From: Hyphomicrobiales bacterium
GTDB lineage: Bacteria > Pseudomonadota > Alphaproteobacteria > Rhizobiales > SZUA-8
NCBI GenBank assembly: GCA_003232175.1
Contig: QILX01000127.1
Span: 1-7,287, forward strand
DNA: 7,287 bases
Direction of reading: 5' to 3'
Under the pieces are notes generated by a model. It ran no database searches. It saw only the letters and a program-made list of their open reading frames with translations, and was not told the DNA's origin. The position numbers were made by a program, and so were the translations under genes. Shown piece after piece: positions 5,531-7,287 of this stretch (position 1 is the first letter of the stretch; every line of letters starts with the position of its first letter).

Positions 5531-6559
5531 TCAATCTGCGCTTGATGGACCCGGTACAAAAATTTTTCTTAGCGGCACGATTTGCTGCAATGCCGGTGAA
5601 AAGTTCGAATAGTGGCGATAAATCAATCTTGCCAATTCTGCCCCATCGATCAGCCTTAGATTTGGCTTCATCTGCTCATATCCATGAGCGTCCGCTGAAA
5701 ATGACCCTAAAGTGACGAAGAGACCGAATTCGCCGTGCTGTGCTGCGCCGTCGAGCTTTTGAACATCTGGTCGGCCAATGGTGTTAAAAGTCTGTTTGCA
5801 CTGAACCTTTATTAGGGGTGGCTCAAATCCCAATTCATCGCGATGCGCGATCACATCAACGCCACCATCGCCTGCTTTTTTGGTCACCCTTGCATGGTAA
5901 CCCATAGCTTCCAGTAAATGAGCGGTGAACTGTTCAAACTCTTGATCGTTTATCGCTGTTTTCAATCGTCTCAGTACATAGTCGTCTGTATTCTCTTCGA
6001 CATGTTCTGAAACCGCCTCAGCCCCACCATCGTCCACGGCTGCGATGTCCGTCTTTTTGCCAGAAAATGCGGCAATGAACTCATCGGAGTTATTGGCAAC
6101 CTGAAATAGCGTCAAGGCCGATCCAATTTCATGTAGTGCGGATTGGGAGAATGTTGTACGTGGTAAATGCGTGATCCAATTCACTTTTCTTCGCTGAAGC
6201 ATCGACTCGTGATTCGCCTCTGGCGCAAAGGTGCAATGCCCGTCCACAATCCCAAGATTTACCATCCGGTCACTCTTCGATGGATAGATGATGCCGTCAC
6301 CAATTTGCATTTCATGCGCAAACCGAAAAAGCATACCCGCCCAGACCGGGATTGCTCCCTTCTTATTATCTGGATATGCCTCGGACAGGCTTTTCTTGAA
6401 GGCAGCACGATTCTTCTCGATATCGAGGATATTTCCGACTTCGCGCCAACCCAAACCAACAAAACCTTCGTCAATTGGAATTGTGCCGACCTCTTTGGGC
6501 ATATGAATGCCCCAAAGTGTGCTGGGCATTCTGTTGTTTGGCTGGTTCGTTTCGATCAT
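5531..6559 (-). CDS. Mrr-type restriction endonuclease with N-terminal EVE/PUA-like domain
   Basis: Mrr-family enzymes are PD-(D/E)xK nucleases that cut foreign or modified DNA. In this 342-residue protein, residues about 198-315 form the Mrr catalytic domain. They include the leading helix FEQFTAHLLEAMGY (208-221), the motif D231-G-G-V-D235, and Q253-C-K255, which together supply the expected metal and catalytic residues. Residues about 14-130 (LWGIHMPKE..., VGLGWREVG, GAIPVWAGMLFRFAHEMQIG, YPSKSDRMVNLGIVDG) match the N-terminal module found in many restriction proteins. That module is EVE/PUA-like and probably senses modified bases (inference). An acidic linker (about 176-193) joins the two. 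The ATG at 6557-6559 overlaps the TGA of the upstream hsdR in ATGA, so translation is probably coupled. AGGA lies 10 bases before the start. All key residues are intact, so it is likely active. Composition is more AT-rich than the left half of the window. Confidence 0.88.
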   Translation of the reverse strand: MIETNQPNNRMPSTLWGIHMPKEVGTIPIDEGFVGLGWREVGNILDIEKNRAAFKKSLSEAYPDNKKGAIPVWAGMLFRFAHEMQIGDGIIYPSKSDRMVNLGIVDGHCTFAPEANHESMLQRRKVNWITHLPRTTFSQSALHEIGSALTLFQVANNSDEFIAAFSGKKTDIAAVDDGGAEAVSEHVEENTDDYVLRRLKTAINDQEFEQFTAHLLEAMGYHARVTKKAGDGGVDVIAHRDELGFEPPLIKVQCKQTFNTIGRPDVQKLDGAAQHGEFGLFVTLGSFSADAHGYEQMKPNLRLIDGAELARLIYRHYSNFSPALQQIVPLRKIFVPGPSSAD

Positions 6560-7287
6560 GTGTCAAACGTCCTGATTAAATCCATCAGCCTCTGTGTCAC
6601 CCGTTCAACAATCGATTTTCGCTGAAGGATTTTGGGCTTCTCTTTCAGTGCCGCGACAACCTTTTCTCTGAGCGGCAATTGCTGGGTGAAATGATAGTTT
6701 GAAATAATTTCGGAGATGGACTCAGGTCTTAGTCCTTCGGATTCGCATAGTGCTGAAAATTGCTTTTCGCGTTCCGCAGTCCAAAATTTCTCGAATTCCC
6801 CTTCCACCGCATTGGGCGTGGCGACATTTGGGAGGTAGTCGTTGATAAACCGCTCGATCAATTCACGCTTGCTGCGCAGCTGAACTTCGGATCCAAGAAG
6901 GTCCAGTATTGATTTTTTTCGGCGTTCGGCATTTTTGCGATCCGCCTCATTGTCAGATTGTTCTTCCGCCTTGAATTTCGCCAGAAGCGCCAGGATATAG
7001 GCGACGTTGATTTCGTCACGCTGGATAAGTTCAAGCTCAAAATCGATATCATCAATAATTGATACTTTCTCATCTGCGTCACCCTGTGACCTCGAAGCCT
7101 CATAAAGATCGAGATATTTGCTCTTGAAATCTTCAAAGACCTGGGCCTCGATATAGAGGTCTCCCCATGCAAATTCGCTAAAGCTCTTAAGCACATTCAA
7201 GAGGCGGATCAGAGCCCGAAAAGCTGTGATGAATGCCAATTGTTCTTTTTCGTCTTTTAGATCGTCCACTGCCTTTGGCGTCGGCGT
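6556..7287 (-). CDS. hsdR: Type I restriction enzyme R subunit (HsdR), C-terminal part
   Basis: HsdR is the motor and nuclease subunit of type I restriction complexes (R2M2S), which translocate and cut unmodified DNA. Only the last 243 codons lie in the window; the frame is open to base 7287, so the start and the nuclease and helicase domains are outside it. The visible segment is the helical C-terminal domain of the EcoR124-like group, which contacts the methylase core. Landmarks are FRALIRLLNVLKSFSEF, the SKYLDLYE stretch, DDIDFELELIQRDEINVAYI, LLGSEVQLRSKRELIERFI and FEKFWTAEREKQF. The ending PKILQRKSIVERVTQRLMDL followed by IRTFDT is also typical. The GTG at 7267-7269 is an internal valine, not a start. 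The stop overlaps the start of the Mrr-type gene. The hsdM and hsdS partners should lie to the right of the window or elsewhere. Confidence 0.92.
   Translation of the reverse strand, partial: TPTPKAVDDLKDEKEQLAFITAFRALIRLLNVLKSFSEFAWGDLYIEAQVFEDFKSKYLDLYEASRSQGDADEKVSIIDDIDFELELIQRDEINVAYILALLAKFKAEEQSDNEADRKNAERRKKSILDLLGSEVQLRSKRELIERFINDYLPNVATPNAVEGEFEKFWTAEREKQFSALCESEGLRPESISEIISNYHFTQQLPLREKVVAALKEKPKILQRKSIVERVTQRLMDLIRTFDT

Noticed and set aside
6167..6625. Plus-strand frame over the mrr/hsdR junction
   Set aside because: It is an antisense shadow of two well-supported minus-strand genes.
7267..7269. GTG as the start codon of the last minus-strand gene
   Set aside because: The frame stays open to the window edge and the protein aligns as an internal HsdR segment, so this is an internal valine.

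Overview
The window looks like a piece of an alphaproteobacterial chromosome, probably Hyphomicrobiales/Rhizobiales-like. This is inferred from the style of the hydroxyacid dehydrogenase and TolC proteins, a tRNA-Arg(CCG)-type gene, an IS3 element of a type common in that class, and a TA-flanked palindromic miniature element. No species can be named from the sequence. Intact genes alternate with decayed ones, as expected near a mobile-element hotspot.

Layout. (1) 1-271: the terminal part of an IS3-family insertion sequence, with the 5' part of orfA on the minus strand. (2) 272-618: the C-terminal remnant of a LysR-family regulator, cut exactly at the IS end and interrupted again by a 114-bp MITE-like palindromic element flanked by TA. 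(3) about 602-736: the C-terminal scrap of a second IS3-type transposase. (4) 737-1059: intergenic sequence with operator-like motifs and a coding-like scrap. (5) 1060-1944 (+): an intact beta-hydroxyacid dehydrogenase of the 3-hydroxyisobutyrate dehydrogenase type. (6) 2177-3673 (-): an intact TolC-family outer-membrane channel of type I secretion, convergent with (5). (7) 3674-5399: no intact gene. The middle (about 4141-4731, minus strand) is a nonsense-riddled remnant of a type I secretion ABC exporter, so the TolC gene looks like the survivor of a dismantled secretion operon. (8) 5400-5455 (+): a tRNA-Arg gene lacking its anticodon loop and half of two stems. (9) 5456-5530: a short strip with an 11-bp-spaced tandem repeat. 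(10) 5531-7287 (-): two defence genes, the C-terminal part of a type I restriction HsdR subunit followed, with an ATGA overlap, by an Mrr-type restriction endonuclease with an N-terminal EVE/PUA-like domain.

Interpretation. The restriction module is visibly more AT-rich than the left half (28/60 G+C in the line at 5881 against 36/60 in the line at 1201) and ends about 75 bases from the 3' end of a tRNA gene. I infer that it is the edge of a horizontally acquired defence island inserted at tRNA-Arg. The tRNA itself has suffered a deletion of about 20 bases between the anticodon stem and the T loop, and no integrase is visible inside the window. The most noteworthy items are the broken tRNA at the island edge, the coupled hsdR-mrr pair, the MITE whose removal restores the LysR reading frame, and the ghost of the type I secretion exporter.
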